From Aedes albopictus (lineage: Eukaryota; Arthropoda; Insecta; Diptera; Culicidae): a stretch of 64,000 nucleotides of DNA. The stretch spans positions 346,322,505 to 346,386,504 of the forward strand of contig NC_085137.1 in NCBI RefSeq assembly GCF_035046485.1, given 5' to 3'. The notes under the pieces are model-generated. The model saw only the letters and a list, made by a program, of their open reading frames with translations. It was not told where the DNA came from and ran no database searches. Of this stretch, positions 1 to 12,290 are shown piece by piece. Within the stretch, counting starts at the first letter, position 1. Each line of letters opens with the position of its first letter. The position numbers were made by a program, and so were the translations under genes.

Positions 1-900
1 GCAAGCATCAACCAGGCCACGTGGAATCGGTGGGTTAGAAGTAGTGGCCTCCCTGGTGATCCTCGGATTGATTCCCCGATCGTGCGAACGCATTTTTTCT
101 GCCGACGAACCGATTTTGGGTGTGTGTGATCCACCGCTTTGGAGCCCCAAGCACGCCCCGTCTGCAACCGATCGCCGTCGCCTAACCGCTCCTGTCGGTC
201 AAGCTGAACGCTCCCGTTCTCCGGTTCGCCGCGCTCCAAGGAATCCCGTGGGACCTCGTCACGTCGGAGTCTTTCCGAAGTTGCCCGTCCGCGGCGTTTA
301 GGAGCTACTAGACATCGAAAGCCGCTCTTCCGCCTTCTACAGTACCGCCCCAACGATTGCCACCGACCACCGCCAGACCGTCCGTTACATCGCCGTTGCA
401 TTCAGCTAAACTGCGCACCACCATCCTTCACCGCCCGTCGCAGAATCTTTCAATAAACAAAAGTAAGTCGAATTCAAATTTTTACCTAGGACTCCCACAT
501 CCGAAACTCTCCCCCTACTAACACGCCCTGGGACCCGGGAGGCAGAAGAAGGCCTTGTGTGCCCACCCCGGAAGCGGCCGAGGCTCAGACCAGCCGCTTG
601 GGGCTTAGGCCAGTCCCCGTCTGGGACGGTGCAACTACTCCCGGGGTCAAAAGTTGTTTCAAACATGGGCCCATTAATCACACAATAAAATTTTCCTAGG
701 AATCTCTCTACAACTACTGCCTCCGCAGCATCGAGATCAGATGACGTCATGAAGATCAAGCATCCGAAGAGCATCGCGTACGAAGACTGGAAGGAATAGC
801 ATCTCTAGACGATGTATTAACAGAGGTAACTATCCTTGTCAGTTGTACTACCCTTCGCTATCACTTGCCTATACATACACATCTGTCTCACTTTTAGGAA
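1..900. other. GC-rich unclassified block, possibly LTR-retrotransposon remnant
   Basis: This block is richer in GC than the following AT-rich DNA. It carries a polyadenylation-like AATAAA near 452 followed by T-rich sequence, and it has open frames on both strands (44-301 plus, 406-774 minus) that resemble no protein I know. The texture is like the end of a Bel/Pao or gypsy element, but I see no matched LTR pair, protease or reverse transcriptase motif. Treat it as unclassified. Confidence 0.25.
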
Positions 901-2190
901 CTATGTCCGTGCTACAGACGAACCTTCCTATATAGAGTGACCCAGCACTCGTGTGGTCTCACTGTCTCACTTTTGGTGAGTATATCCAGCAATTTGTATT
1001 GCTTCTACCATCTACCTAGGCCACTAGATACACGCAATTCAACCACATTCACCAACACCTTTCTACTGAAATCCCTGAGAAAGAAGAAGTGTTGACTTCT
1101 CAGTTCATCGTAGTGTAGTCCGCTGTTGGTGTAAGCGATGAGTTTCGTGATCTAGTACCACCTATCTATGCTTCCCTGAGCACCTTTCTATTCTTTTACT
1201 CTAAACAGAGTCTGAAAAACATTTGGCCGTAGTGCTCGAATTCAAATTCGCAACACTAGGACTATTACCACACAAAAACAAATAAACAACCAGTCAAAAG
1301 CTGGGTTTTGGCTGGGAGAACAACATTGTAGAAAAATCTAGGAATTCTTACCTAAAAGAATTAGATTTTCTAAATGGTTCAGTAATAAAAACTGTCTCCG
1401 ACATTCAAACGTTAGCTTGTATGTGGAAACTAGACTCCTCTCTCGTGTGAAAAACTTCACTAGGCATGTTTTTCTACATCTCCTGTTTTGCATCTCTTTT
1501 CGCTTCATTTTTCTTGTTCTAATTTCATTCTACTCTTGCAAACTCTCATTTATTTCCATTCATGAATTGTTTCATTTAACTAATCTAAACTTTTCTCTCA
1601 TTATAGCTCATTCAACTGAACGATGACGACAAGAGTAATTACCGACTCAGGACGTTTTCTGCACGCCAATTCGCAATGAAATTAGAATTGAAAAAGAACT
1701 ATTTAAGAGCTAAAAGTATCACAGGTTAGAATTTGATAACCTAGTAAATTGAAAAATGCTATAAACTTTGAAAACCTAGTAAATTTAAAAATCCTATTTG
1801 CACACGCTTCAAAAGAAGCACACAAAATTTGTTGTAAATAAAAATTATCGTTCTTTTTGGCCTTTTCATATCACACACATCCGAAATCACATCACAACAC
1901 ACTAAAATTGTTTCAAACAAAAGTAAAAAGTTAAAAATGACTAGTATTGAGTTCTAATGTTCTTTTTGAACAATCGTTTGTTTATGTTCATTGTGTTTCT
2001 GGACAACAAAACCCCTCCGTCGCAAATGAAATGATTTTGCGAACTGTGTTAGAAGAAAGAGTAAGTCCAAATGTGGTAAGTTAAATTCGTGAAGGCCTGA
2101 CCAGAGACCAGAGACCTCCGTCGAAACTAGTTCGATCCAGTGCGATCTTCCGAACTGACCCTTCCAAAAAACTGTCAAAAAGACGATTTT
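900..2190. other. AT-rich stretch, no gene recognised
   Basis: This is AT-rich sequence with short frames only. The 69-residue plus frame at 1417-1626 is Phe/Leu/Ser-rich, as expected from T-rich DNA, and looks accidental. If the LTR-like block at 2207-2600 is real and on the minus strand, this stretch could be its untranslated leader, but I cannot see gag or pol. Confidence 0.3.
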
Positions 2191-2206
2191 AAGTTGGGCG
2201 CCAAAG

Positions 2207-2600
2207 TGTAACTGCCGACTAGCTCAGTAGGGGAGCCTTCCTGAGACTCCCTGAAACAACACCTCAGGGTCGGCATGCTTCTCGACCAGTTATTCGCGGG
2301 CAGGGAATATTCGCACTGTTGTACAGAAAAACTCACATCACTTCACATTTTACACATTTATTCCCGGACTTTTCCGGTCTCTTCTTCTTCTTACACTTTC
2401 CTCTTTCCCACATTCTTACATCTACTCTAACCTGTTCTTTCTTGTATTTCGGGGCCCCTTCTTCTACCTTCCACCACGCACCACACCAGATCCTAAACGA
2501 TGGCGGCCTTACGTACTCGGTTCCCCAGTAGCCTTCGGGGTAGCGATGGCGGCATTTCGTAGGCCCTCCCGATCAGAAAGGCATAACAAAAACATAACAT
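2207..2600 (-). mobile_element. Possible solo or 5' LTR with adjacent primer-binding-like site
   Basis: Read on the minus strand the block can be bounded by TGTTATG near 2600 and GCAGTTACA near 2207, the usual TG...CA ends of an LTR. Two bases beyond the CA end comes TTGGCGCCCAAC (about 2195-2206), which resembles the lysine-tRNA primer-binding sites that follow 5' LTRs. A polyadenylation-like AATAAA lies inside on the same strand. There is no second LTR, no target duplication I can pair and no pol frame, so this is tentative. Confidence 0.3.
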
Positions 2601-2906
2601 AATTATATCAACGGTAGATATCTATATCAAGGTTTGTTATATTTAGATATATTTGTTGAAATCGGTACGAAAACTAGTTTGTATTATTTCAAGGTTCTAA
2701 CAAAGTCAGTTACAATAAATAAATATGTGGTTTGATCATCATTACATCAACATTATAACAAACTCAGTAATTATTTTTAAAATGCAATGTGTAACTAATC
2801 AATATTTTTTGGTAATGTTTAGTGCGAAAATTAACCGCTGTATGACGCCATTGGGTTTAGGAAATACACAATTGTTGATATCTTTTATTATCTCTCTTTC
2901 TCTTCT

Positions 2907-3131
2907 CTTCTTGGCGTAACTTCCTCACTGGGACAAAGCCTGCTTCTCAGCTTAGTGTTCAATGAGCACTTCCACAGTTTTTAACTGAGAGCTTCCTCTG
3001 CCAATGACCATTTTGCATGTGTATATCGTGTGGCAGGCACGAAGATGCTCTATGCCCAAGGAAGTCAAGGAAATTTCCTTATACGAAAAGATCCTGGACC
3101 GACCGGGAATCGAACCCGTCACCCTCAGCAT
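2907..3131 (-). mobile_element. Feilai-type tRNA-derived SINE (first part)
   Basis: The sequence has the familiar Aedes SINE words for a cluster of 'gcctgcttctcag', 'gagcacttccacag' and 'cgtgtggcaggcacgaag'. Near 3104-3117 it has a pol III B-box-like GGTTCGATTCCCGG on the minus strand, so the tRNA-like head is at the high-coordinate side. The copy is split: its last bases resume at 3543 after a LINE fragment that is flanked by an 11-bp duplication. Feilai is the abundant tRNA-related SINE described from Aedes aegypti; the assignment is from memory of its consensus. Confidence 0.7.
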
Positions 3132-3531
3132 ACTTACCTTACCGGTCAGGCTAAGGCCGGGGTGGCCTCTGCTGTACATAGTAGCCGCCTCCATTCCACT
3201 CGGTCCATGGCTGTTTGTCTCCAGCTCCGCACTCTGCGTAGGGTCCGCAGATCGTCCTCCACTTGGTCGACCCACCTAGCTCGCTGCGCTCCACGTCTTC
3301 TTGTACCGGTCGGATGACTCTCGAGAACCATTTTAGTCGGGTTGCTATCCGACATCCTGATGTGGTTCATTCGCCTTCTCCAAGTCCCGTCTTCCATCTG
3401 CACTCCGCCGTAGATGGTACGCAACACCTTCCGTTCGAAAACTCCAAGGGCGCGTTGGTCCTCTGCACGTAGGGTCCATGTTTCGTGCCCATAGAGGACG
3501 ACCGGTCTAATCAGCGTTTTGTAGATGGTTA
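3132..3531 (-). mobile_element. 3' end of a non-LTR retrotransposon (RT C-terminus) inserted in the SINE
   Basis: The minus-strand frame from about 3528 down to 3146 reads through 'LIRPVVLYGHETWTL' and 'VFERKVLRTIYGG' to 'RWVDQVEDDLRTL' and 'SWRQTAMDRVEWRRLL', then stops. These are characteristic of the C-terminal end of RTE/CR1-like LINE reverse transcriptases, after the polymerase core. Only this end is present, so the copy is strongly 5'-truncated. The 3' end finishes with a short GTAAG repeat. The piece is flanked by direct repeats ACCCTCAGCAT at 3121-3131 and 3532-3542, which supports a target-primed insertion into the older SINE. Confidence 0.75.
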
Positions 3532-3660
3532 ACCCTCAGCATGGTCATGCTGAATACCCTTTTCTTTTTACACTTTCCTCTTTGCACAACACATACGAAA
3601 ACTACCTGCACTATTTTATATTAAACACGATATTGTCGCGCTTATCTTTTCTTAGAGTTC

Positions 3661-3696
3661 TGCGGCGGTCGTACGCTCGCAAGGCATACCGCCGCA
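3661..3696. repeat. GC-rich hairpin
   Basis: Perfect 9-bp inverted arms TGCGGCGGT (3661-3669) and ACCGCCGCA (3688-3696) enclose an 18-base loop. It could be the centre of a decayed inverted-repeat element; no larger arms are evident. Confidence 0.45.
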
Positions 3697-3799
3697 TGAC
3701 AGTCGCAAGGCAAACAAAAGAAAAAGTGTTCCCGCCAAAAACAAAAGCACGTGGGTTTCGCGAAGTGACAGATGTTTTTGAATGTATTTGTGACGAACG

Positions 3800-3850
3800 G
3801 CAAGAGTAGCTCAGTGGAATGAGTGTTCTTGCTGTCAAACCCCATATAGT
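3800..3850 (+). repeat. tRNA-like 5' half (SINE head remnant)
   Basis: TAGCTCAGTGG at 3807-3817 is an excellent pol III A box in a plausible D-arm (GCTC...GAGT), preceded by seven bases that would be a 5' acceptor strand. No B box or closing acceptor strand follows, so this is not an intact tRNA. It is most likely the truncated head of a tRNA-derived SINE. Confidence 0.4.
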
Positions 3851-6800
3851 GGAATTATAAACTTTTAAATCTGGTGACGCTGTTATGATTAGTGACTGTC
3901 GCGCTGATATCAGAAGCCAGAGGCAGATAATCGCCATATTCTGATTTTTCTTGAGAGGCATAATATACAATCAACACAAAATCTCAAAAACACACCACAC
4001 TGAACTGCGAACACTTACAGAATCAGTGAACTGGCCTCAAGTCTTTGCCCTTAGTAGATGCCTTGGGGTCTAAACTTAAGGTTTAGGAGGGAGACGTTCA
4101 CTTTCTATCGGGCAGTTTTTGCCATATGACGATTTAGGGTGGGTTACCCATATACAAGGAAAAGTGGTTGTTAAAAGTCAAACAGTTCTACCACACTAAT
4201 TCAGTGAACTGGCCTCAAGTCTTTGCCCTTAGAAGATGACTTGGGGTCTAAACTTAAGGTTTAGGAGGGAGACGTTCACTTTCTATCGGGCAGTTTTTGC
4301 CAAATGACGATTTAGGGTGGGTTACCCATATACAAGGAAAAGTGGTTGTTAAAAGTTAAACAGTTCTACCACACAAATTCAGTAAACTGGCCTCAAGTCT
4401 TTGCCCTTAGTAGATGACTTGGGGTCTAAACTTAAGGTTTAGGAGGGAGACGTTCATTTTTTATCGGGCAGTTTTTGCCAAATGACGATTTAGGGTGGGT
4501 TACCCATATACAAGGAAAAGTGGTTGTTAAAAGTCAAACATTTTTCCTACATGAAATCAGTGAACTGGCCTCAAGTCTTTGCCCTTAGTAGATGCCTTGG
4601 GGTCTAAACTTAAGGTTTAGGAGGAAGACGTTCACTTTCTATCGGGCAGTTTTTGCCAAATGACGATTTAGGGTGGGTTACCCATATACAAGGAAAAGTG
4701 GTTGTTAAAAGTCAAACATTTTTCCTACATGAAATCAGTGAACTGGCCTCAAGTCTTTGCCCTTAGTAGATGCCTTGGGGTCTAAACTTAAGGTTTAGGA
4801 GGGAGACGTTCACTTTCTATCGGGCAGTTTTTGCCAAATGACGATTTAGGGTGGGTTACCCATATACAAGGAAAGTGGTTGTTAAAAGTCAAACATGTTT
4901 CCTACATGAAATCAGTGAACTGGCCTCAAGTCTTTGCCCTTAGTAGATGCCTTGGGGTCTAAACTTAAGGTTTAGGAGGGAGACGTTCACTTTCTATCGG
5001 GCAGTTTTTGCCAAATGACGATTTAGGGTGGGTTACCCATATACAAGGAAAAGTGGTTGTTAAAAGTCAAACAGTTCAACCACACAAATTCAGTGAACTG
5101 GCCTCAAGTCTTTGCCCTTAGTAGATGACTTGGGGTCTAAACTTAAGGTTTAGGAGGGAGACGTTCACTTTCTATCGGGCAGTTTTTGCCAAATGACGAT
5201 TTAGGGTGGGTTACCCATATACAAGGAAAGTGGTTGTTAAAAGTCAAACATTTTTCCTACATGAAATCAGTGAACTGGCCTCAAGTCTTTGCCATTTAAT
5301 GATGACTTGGGGTCTAAACTTAAGGTTTAGGAGGGAGACGTTCACTTTCTATCGGGCAGTTTTTGCCAAATGACGATTTAGGGTGGCTTACCCATATACA
5401 AGGAAAGTGGTTGTTAAAAGTCCAAACATTTTTCCTACATGAAATCAGCGAACTGGCCTCAAGTCTTTGCCCTTGGTAGATGCCTTGGGGTCTAAACTTA
5501 AGGTTTAGGAGAGAGACGTTCACTTTCTATCGGGCAGTTTTTGCCAAATGACGATTTAGGGTGGGTTACCCATATACAAGGAAAAGTGGTTGTTAAAAGT
5601 GAAACAGTTCAACCACACAAATTCAGTGAACTGGCCTCAAGTCTTTGCCCTTAGAAGATGACTTGGGGTCTAAACTTAAGGTTTAGGAGGGAGACGTTCA
5701 CTTTCTATCGGGCAGTTTTTGCCAAATGACGATTTAGGGTGGGTTACCCATATACAAGGAAAGTGGTTGTTAAAAGTCAAACATTTTTCCTACATGAAAT
5801 CAGTGAACTGGCCTCAAGTCTTTGCCATTTAATGATGACTTGGGGTCTAAACTTAAGGTTTAGGAGGGAGACGTTCACTTTCTATCGGGCAGTTTTTGCC
5901 AAATGACGATTTAGGGTGGGTTACCCATATACAAGGAAAGTGGTTGTTAAAAGTCAAACATTTTTCCTACATGAAATCAGCGAACTGGCCTCAAGTCTTT
6001 GCCCTTAGTAGATGCCTTGGGGTCTAAACTTAAGGTTTAGGAGGGAGACTTTCACTTTCTATCGGGCAGTTTTTGCCAAATGACGATTTAGGGTGGGTTA
6101 CCCATATACAAGGAAAGTGGTTGTTAAAAGTCAAACATTTTTCCTACATGAAATCAGTGAACTGGCCTCAAGTCTTTGCCATTTAATGATGACTTGGGGT
6201 CTAAACTTAAGGTTTAGGAGGGAGACGTTCACTTTCTATCGGGCAGTTTTTGCCAAATGACGATTTAGGGTGGGTTACCCATATACAAGGAAAAGTGGTT
6301 ATTAAAAGTCAAACAGTTCTACCACACTAATTCAGTAAACTGGCCTCAAGTCTCTGCCCTTAGTATATGCCTTGGGGTCTAAACTTAAGGTTTAGGAGGG
6401 AGACGTTCACTTTCTATCGGGCAGTTTTTGCCAAATGACGATTTAGGGTGGGTTACCCATATGCAAGGAAAAGTGGTTGTTAAAAGTCAAACAGTTCAAC
6501 CACACAAATTCAGTGAACTGGCCTCAAGTCTTTGCCCTTAGAAGATGACTTGGGGTCTAAACTTAAGGTTTAGGAGGGAGACGTTCACTTTCTATCGGGC
6601 AGTTTTTGCCAAATGACGATTTAGGGTGGGTTACCCATATACAAGGAAAGTGGTTGTTAAAAGTCAAACATTTTTCCTACATGAAATCAGTGAACTGGCC
6701 TCAAGTCTTTGCCATTTAATGATGACTTGGGGTCTAAACTTAAGGTTTAGGAGGGAGACGTTCACTTTCTATCGGGCAGTTTTTGCCAAATGACGATTTA

Positions 6801-6880
6801 GGGTGGGTTACCCATATACAAGGAAAGTGGTTGTTAAAAGTCAAATATTTTTTCTACATGAAATCAGTGAACTGGCCTCA

Positions 6881-7660
6881 AGTCTTCGTGGTTGTTAAAA
6901 GTCAAACATTTTTCCTACATGAAATCAGCGAACTGGCCTCAAGTCTTTGCCCTTAGTAGATGCCTTGGGGTCTAAACTTAAGGTTTAGGAGGGAGACGTT
7001 CACTTTCTATCGGGCAGTTTTTGCCAAATGACGATTTAGGGTGGGTTACCCATATACAAGGAAAGTGGTTGTTAAAAGTCAAACATTTTTCCTACATGAA
7101 ATCAGCGAACTGGCCTCAAGTCTTTGCCATTTAATGATGACTTGGGGTCTAAACTTAAGGTTTAGGAGGGAGACGTGCACTTTCTATCGGGCAGTTTTTG
7201 CCAAATGACGATTTAGGGTCGGTTACCCATATACAAGGAAAAGTGGTTGTTAAAAGTCAAACAGTTCTACCACACAAATTCAGTGAACTGGCCTCAAGTC
7301 TTTGCCCTTAGAAGATGACTTGGGGTCTAAACTTAAGGTTTAGGAGGGAGACGTTCACTTTCTATCGGGCAGTTTTTGCCAAATGACGATTTAGGGTGGG
7401 TTACCCATATACAAGGAAAGTGGTTGTTAAAAGTCAAACATTTTTCCTACATGAAATCAGTGAACTGGCCTCAAGTCTTTGCCATTTAATGATGACTTGG
7501 GGTCTAAACTTAAGGTTTAGGAGGGAGACGTTCACTTTCTATCGGGCAGTTTTTGCCAAATGACGATTTAGGGTGGGTTACCCATATACAAGGAAAGTGG
7601 TTGTTAAAAGTCAAATATTTTTTCTACATGAAATCAGTGAACTGGCCTCAAGTCTTCGTG
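6881..7660. repeat. 770-bp higher-order repeat marked by a truncated monomer
   Basis: A 58-59-bp remnant monomer, in which AGTCTT joins directly to CGTGGTTGTT, occurs at 6881-6890 and again at 7651-7660, exactly 770 bp later. The interval equals four full monomers plus the remnant. Such a rare private deletion present twice points to a block duplication inside the array. Confidence 0.85.
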
Positions 7661-9100
7661 GTTGTTAAAAGTCAAACATTTTTCCTACATGAAATCAGCG
7701 AACTGGCCTCAAGTCTTTGCCCTTAGTAGATGCCTTGGGGTCTAAACTTAAGGTTTAGGAGGGAGACGTTCACTTTCTATCGGGCAGTTTTTGCCAAATG
7801 ACGATTTAGGGTGGGTTACCCATATACAAGGAAAAGTGGTTGTTAAAAGTCAAACAGTTCAACCACACAAATTCAGTGAACTGGCCTCAAGTCTTTGCCC
7901 TTAGAAGATGACTTGGGGTCTAAACTTAAGGTTTAGGAGGGAGACGTTCACTTTCTATCGGGCAGTTTTTGCCAAATGACGATTTAGGGTGGGTTACCCA
8001 TATACAAGGAAAGTGGTTGTTAAAAGTCAAACATTTTTCCTACATGAAATCAGTGAACTGGCCTCAAGTCTTTGCATTTAATGATGACTTGGGGTCTAAA
8101 CTTAAGGTTTAGGAGGGAGACGTTCACTTTCTATCGGGCAGTTTTTGCCAAATGACGATTTAGGGTGGGTTACCCATATACAAGGAAAGTGGTTGTTAAA
8201 AGTCAAACATTTTTTCTACATGAAATCAGTGAACTGGCCTCAAGTCTTTGCCATTTAATGATGACTTGGGGTCTAAACTTAAGGTTTAGGAGGGAGACGT
8301 TCACTTTCTATCGGGCAGTTTTTGCCAAATGACGATTTAGGGTGGGTTACCCATATACAAGGAAAGTGGTTGTTAAAAGTCAAACATTTTTCCTACATGA
8401 AATCAGCGAACTGGCCTCAAGTCTTTGCCCTTAGTAGATGCCTTGGGGTCTAAACTTAAGGTTTAGGAGGGAGACGTTCACTTTCTATCGGGCAGTTTTT
8501 GCCAAATGACGATTTAGGGTGGGTTACCCATATACAAGGAAAGTGGTTGTTAAAAGTCAAACATTTTTCCTACATGAAATCAGTGAACTGGCCTCAAGTC
8601 TTTGCCATTTAATGATGACTTGGGGTCTAAACTTAAGGTTTAGGAGGGAGACGTTCACTTTCTATCGGGCAGTTTTTGCCAAATGATGATTTAGGGTGGG
8701 TTACCCATATACAAGGAAAGTGGTTGTTAAAAGTCAAACATTTTTCCTACATGAAATCAGTGAACTGGCCTCAAGTCTTTGCCATTTAATGATGACTTGG
8801 GGTCTAAACTTAAGGTTTAGGAGGGAGACGTTCACTTTCTATCGGGCAGTTTTTGCCAAATGACGATTTAGGGTGGGTTACCCATATACAAGGAAAGTGG
8901 TTGTTAAAAGTCAAACATTTTTCCTACATGAAATCAGTGAACTGGCCTCAAGTCTTTGCCATTTAATGATGACTTGGGGTCTAAACTTAAGGTTTAGGAG
9001 GGAGACGTTCACTTTCTATCGGGCAGTTTTTGCCAAATGACGATTTAGGGTGGGTTACCCATATACAAGGAAAGTGGTTGTTAAAAGTCAAACATTTTTC

Positions 9101-12100
9101 CTACAAGAAATCAGCGAACTGGCCTCAAGTCTTTGCCCTTAGTAGATGCCTTGGGGTCTAAACTTAAGGTTTAGGAGGGAGACGTTCACTTTCTATCGGG
9201 CAGTTTTTGCCAAATGACGATTTAGGGTGGGTTACCCATATACAAGGAAAGTGGTTGTTAAAAGTCAAACATTTTTCCTACATGAAATCAGTGAACTGGC
9301 CTCAAGTCTTTGCCATTTAATGATGACTTGGGGTCTAAACTTAAGGTTTAGGAGGGAGACGTTCACTTTCTATCGGGCAGTTTTTGCCAAATGACGATTT
9401 AGGGTGGGTTACCCATATACAAGGAAAGTGGTTGTTAAAAGTCAAACATTTTTCCTACATGAAATCAGTGAACTGGCCTCAAGTCTTTGCCATTTAATGA
9501 TGACTTGGGGTCTAAACTTAAGGTTTAGGAGGGAGACGTTCACTTTCTATCGGGCAGTTTTTGCCAAATGACGATTTAGGGTGGGTTACCCATATACAAG
9601 GAAAGTGGTTGTTAAAAGTCAATCATTTTTCCTACATGAAATCAGCGAACTGGCCTCAAGTCTTTGCCCTTAGAAGATGCCTTGGGGTCTAAACTTAAGG
9701 TTTAGGAGGGAGACGTTCACTTTCTATCGGGCAGTTTTTGCCAAATGACGATTTAGGGTGGGTTACCCATATACAAGGAAAGTGGTTGTTAAAAATCAAA
9801 CATTTTTCCTACATGAAATCAGCGAACTGGCCTCAAGTCTTTGCCCTTAGTAGATGCCTTGGGGTCTAAACTTAAGGTTTAGGAGGGAGACGTTCACTTT
9901 CTATCGGGCAGTTTTTGCCAAATGACGATTTAGGGTGGGTTACCCATATACAAGGAAAAGTGGTTGTTAAAAGTCAAACATTTTTCCTACATGAAATCAG
10001 CGAACTGGCCTCAAGTCTTTGCCCTTAGTAGATGCCTTGGGGTCTAAACTTAAGGTTTAGGAGGGAGACGTTCACTTTCTATCGGGCAGTTTTTGCCAAA
10101 TGACGATTTAGGGTGGGTTACCCATATACAAGGAAAGTGGTTGTTAAAAGTCAAACATTTTTCCTACATGAAATCAGTGAACTGGCCTCAAGTCTTTGCC
10201 AATTAATGATGACTTGGGGTCTAAACTTAAGGTTTAGGAGGGAGACGTTCACTTTCTATCGGGAAGTTTTTGCCAAATGACGATTTAGGGTGGGTAACCC
10301 ATATACAAGGAAAGTGGTTGTTAAAAGTCAATCATTTTTCCTACATGAAATCAGCGAACTGGCCTCAAGTCTTTGCCCTTAGTAGATGCCTTGGGGTCTA
10401 AACTTAAGGTTTAGGAGGGAGACGTTCACTTTCTATCGGGCAGTTTTTGCCAAATGACGATTTAGGGTGGGTTACCCATATACAAGGAAAGTGGTTGTTA
10501 AAAGTCAAACATTTTTCCTACATGAAATCAGTGAACTGGCCTCAAGTCTTTGCCATTTAATGATGACTTGGGGTCTAAACTTAAGGTTTAGGAGGGAGAC
10601 GTTCACTTTCTATCGGGCAGTTTTTGCCAAATGACGGTTTAGGGTGGGTTACCCATATACAAGGAAAGTGGTTGTTAAAAGTCAAACATTTTTCCTACAA
10701 GAAATCAGCGAACTGGCCTCAAGTCTTTGCCCTTAGTAGATGCCTTGGGGTCTAAACTTAAGGTTTAGGAGGGAGACGTTCACTTTCTATCGGGCAGTTT
10801 TTGCCAAATGACGATTTAGGGTGGGTTACCCATATACAAGGAAAGTGGTTGTTAAAAGTCAAACATTTTTCCTACATGAAATCAGTGAACTGGCCTCAAG
10901 TCTTTGCCATTTAATGATGACTTGGGGTCTAAACTTAAGGTTTAGGAGGGAGACGTTCACTTTCTATCGGGCAGTTTTTGCCAAATGACGATTTAGGGTG
11001 GGTTACCCATATACAAGGAAAGTGGTTGTTAAAAGTCAAACATTTTTCCTACATGAAATCAGTGAACTGGCCTCAAGTCTTTGCCATTTAATGATGACTT
11101 GGGGTCTAAACTTAAGGTTTAGGAGGGAGACGTTCACTTTCTATCGGGCAGTTTTTGCCAAATGACGATTTAGGGTGGGTTACCCATATACAAGGAAAGT
11201 GGTTGTTAAAAGTCAATCATTTTTCCTACATGAAATCAGCGAACTGGCCTCAAGTATTTGCCCTTAGTAGATGCCTTGGGGTCTAAACTTAAGGTTTAGG
11301 AGGGAGACGTTCACTTTCTATCGGGCAGTTTTTGCCAAATGACGATTTAGGGTGGGTTACCCATATACAAGGAAAGTGGTTGTTAAAAATCAAACATTTT
11401 TCCTACATGAAATCAGCGAACTGGCCTCAAGTCTTTGCCCTTAGTAGATGCCTTGGGGTCTAAACTTAAGGTTTAGGAGGGAGACGTTCACTTTCTATCG
11501 GGCAGTTTTTGCCAAATGACGATTTAGGGTGGGTTACCCATATACAAGGAAAAGTGGTTGTTAAAAGTCAAACATTTTTCCTACATGAAATCAGCGAACT
11601 GGCCTCAAGTCTTTGCCCTTAGTAGATGCCTTGGGGTCTAAACTTAAGGTTTAGGAGGGAGACGTTCACTTTCTATCGGGCAGTTTTTGCCAAATGACGA
11701 TTTAGGGTGGGTTACCCATATACAAGGAAAGTGGTTGTTAAAAGTCAAACATTTTTCCTACATGAAATCAGTGAACTGGCCTCAAGTCTTTGCCAATTAA
11801 TGATGACTTGGGGTCTAAACTTAAGGTTTAGGAGGGAGACGTTCACTTTCTATCGGGCAGTTTTTGCCAAATGACGATTTAGGGTGGGTTACCCATATAC
11901 AAGGAAAGTGGTTGTTAAAAGTCAATCATTTTTCCTACATGAAATCAGCGAACTGGCCTCAAGTCTTTGCCCTTAGTAGATGCCTTGGGGTCTAAACTTA
12001 AGGTTTAGGAGGGAGACGTTCACTTTCTATCGGGCAGTTTTTGCCAAATGACGATTTAGGGTGGGTTACCCATATACAAGGAAAGTGGTTGTTAAAAGTC

Positions 12101-12290
12101 AAACATTTTTCCTACATGAAATCAGCGAACTGGCCTCAAGTCTTTGCCCTTAGTAGATGCCTTGGGGTCTAAACTTAAGGTTTAGGAGGGAGACGTTCAC
12201 TTTCTATCGGGCAGTTTTTGCCAAATGACGATTTAGGGTGGGTTATACCCATATACAAGGAAAAGTGGTTGTTAAAAGTCAAACAGTTCT
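9101..12290. repeat. Tandem duplication of a 9-monomer (1594-bp) higher-order block
   Basis: Private variants recur at exactly 1594 bp: CTACAAGAAA at 9101 and 10695, the AATCAT variant at 9621/11215 and 10330/11924, TTAAAAATC at 9791/11385, and CCAATTAATG at 10201/11795. Coding each monomer by its variable block also gives the same order in both copies until the last unit. The block is 9 monomers. The outer edges are approximate. Confidence 0.88.
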
